Shown here piece by piece: positions 15,846 through 16,766 of a stretch of 16,766 bases of DNA (within the stretch, counting starts at the first letter, position 1; every line of letters begins with the position of its first letter). Origin of the DNA: CAYLYU01 sp964501925 (lineage in GTDB: Bacteria; Pseudomonadota; Zetaproteobacteria; Mariprofundales; Mariprofundaceae); contig CAZCTM010000037.1 in the NCBI GenBank assembly GCA_964501925.1, forward strand, positions 1 through 16,766, written 5' to 3'. The notes under the pieces are model-generated. The model had not been told where the DNA came from. It made no database searches and saw only the letters and a program-made list of their open reading frames with translations. The translations under genes were made by a program, and so were the position numbers.

Positions 15846-15857
15846 ATTCTGCAGAAT
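15846..15857. promoter_or_regulatory. 12-bp palindrome, possible operator
   Basis: ATTCTGCAGAAT is a perfect inverted repeat that would sit at the start point of the extended -10 promoter, a common place for a repressor site. The flanking bases do not extend the symmetry. A 12-bp palindrome can also arise by chance. Confidence 0.25.
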
Positions 15858-15935
15858 GGGGCATTGCTGAATTATATCACCCCTTGATCTGGTCTTGAGG
15901 ATGGATAGAGAACTTAACCGCCGTTGGGAGTTTGT

Positions 15936-16745
15936 GTGAAAACACGGCTTGTCAGGGATATTGTGCCCAGGAATGTCATCTCCCTTCCTCCTGAGGCTCC
16001 CTTCGGGGAAGCCCTTGCGATCCTGGATGAAAGGAAAATCAGCTTTCTCCTCGTCGAAAGCGATCACAAGCCTGTCGGCGTACTGACCGAAAGGGATATC
16101 GTCCGTCTAGCGGCCGGGCATGAGGTAAACGGCCAATCGCCTCTGCACCGCGTCATGACATCACCGGTTCACACAATCCGTGAAAGCAATGACATCTTTG
16201 AGGCCTATGAAGAACTCGTCACTCATCAGATCAGGCACCTCGTGGTCACGGACGAACATGGAAATGCCACAGGCCTGCTGACCCAAAGTGATTTCCTGGC
16301 AAATCTGGGTATTGAGCACTTCGTCGAACCGAAGCACTTATCGAGCATCATGACGCGCACGATTTCCACATTACCACCCGATGCCACAGTCCAGAAGGCC
16401 CTGGACATCATGGCCGGGCAACTTATCAGCTGTGTCATCGTGGCTGAAAAGGGCAGGCCTGTCGGCATCTGGACGGAAAGGGATGTCCCCCGTTTTCTGC
16501 AGAGTCGTGGTGACCCGATGGCAACTTTCATGCGGGAGGTCATGTCAACACCCGTTGAAATCCTGCCCGAGTCCGCTCACCTCCCCGAGGTCAACCAGCT
16601 GATGGCGGAAAAGAAAATACGCCACGTTGTGGTCGTGGACTCCCGGGGCAGGCTTGCAGGCCTGATTTCCCAGTCCAATCTGACCCGCGGGATTGAAGAA
16701 AAGTATATCTCGAACCCTCTGCAAAACCCATCGAATTTTCTATAG
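15936..16745 (+). CDS. Protein of four CBS domains (two Bateman modules)
   Basis: A 269-residue protein made only of CBS repeats, at about residues 6-60, 70-124, 135-190 and 200-255. Each has the typical end motif: GVLTERDIVRL, GLLTQSDFLA, GIWTERDVPRF and GLISQSNLTRG. CBS pairs bind adenine nucleotides and act as energy or ligand sensors. No catalytic or DNA-binding domain is attached, so it probably works through a partner. The GTG at 15936 is chosen because GGGAG lies about six bases upstream; a TTG at 15924 would add four residues but has no ribosome binding site. Eighteen bases after its stop another gene starts with a strong ribosome binding site, so the two form an operon. Position beside a diguanylate cyclase suggests a shared signalling theme. 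Confidence 0.9.
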   Translation: MKTRLVRDIVPRNVISLPPEAPFGEALAILDERKISFLLVESDHKPVGVLTERDIVRLAAGHEVNGQSPLHRVMTSPVHTIRESNDIFEAYEELVTHQIRHLVVTDEHGNATGLLTQSDFLANLGIEHFVEPKHLSSIMTRTISTLPPDATVQKALDIMAGQLISCVIVAEKGRPVGIWTERDVPRFLQSRGDPMATFMREVMSTPVEILPESAHLPEVNQLMAEKKIRHVVVVDSRGRLAGLISQSNLTRGIEEKYISNPLQNPSNFL

Positions 16746-16762
16746 GATAGGAGGAGAATCCG

Positions 16763-16766
16763 ATGG
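16763..16766 (+). CDS. Start of the next gene, cut by the window edge
   Basis: ATG at 16763 is preceded by AGGAGGAG with a six-base spacer, a near-ideal ribosome binding site, 18 bases after the CBS stop. Only the first codon and one base are visible, so nothing can be said of the product except that it is likely co-transcribed with the CBS protein. Confidence 0.6.

Larger units (their letters stand above)
15813..15935 (+). other. Leader between the diguanylate cyclase and CBS genes
   Basis: A 123-bp gap holding an extended -10 element and a 12-bp perfect palindrome, both listed separately. No clear terminator hairpin with a U-tract follows the cyclase gene, so read-through is possible. Confidence 0.5.

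Noticed and set aside
15000..16067. Minus-strand open frame of 355 codons
   Set aside because: Antisense to the GGDEF domain and the CBS start, both of which have clear motifs and ribosome binding sites.

Overview
The window looks like chromosomal DNA of a gammaproteobacterium. The evidence is the gene order thpR-recA-recX-alaS-apaH on the minus strand, protein sequences close to the proteobacterial forms of RecA, AlaRS, ApaH, RNase D and RlmE, and an even, moderately GC-rich composition (judged by eye). I cannot name a genus. No rRNA, tRNA, CRISPR array or intact insertion sequence was seen.

Layout. (1) Positions 1-4371, minus strand: an accessory two-gene unit. It encodes a small secreted proline-rich protein, followed 29 bp later by a very large secreted SpvB/TcB-like, FG-GAP-like and RHS/YD-repeat protein. 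The large gene runs off the left edge after 1340 codons, so its variable C-terminal end is not visible. (2) Positions 4372-4930: a mostly non-coding spacer with one possible 51-residue gene or transposase relic and weak promoter candidates. (3) Positions 4931-7593, plus strand: a tight operon of rnd (RNase D), an unrecognised 210-residue protein and an exodeoxyribonuclease III/AP endonuclease, joined by an ATGA overlap and a zero-base junction. (4) Positions 7622-13229, minus strand: thpR, recA, recX, alaS and apaH, nearly contiguous and probably one transcription unit for DNA repair, RNA processing, translation and dinucleotide turnover. (5) Positions 13299-13934, minus strand: rlmE, a 23S rRNA 2'-O-methyltransferase. 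(6) Positions 14028-16766, plus strand: a signalling block. A soluble diguanylate cyclase with an N-terminal flavodiiron-type di-iron beta-lactamase-fold domain (a likely O2 or redox sensor) is followed by a four-CBS-domain protein and then the first codon of another gene with a strong ribosome binding site.

Two parts stand out: the secreted RHS/TcB-like protein with its small partner, and the di-iron-domain diguanylate cyclase, where one canonical metal-ligand position is Ile instead of His.
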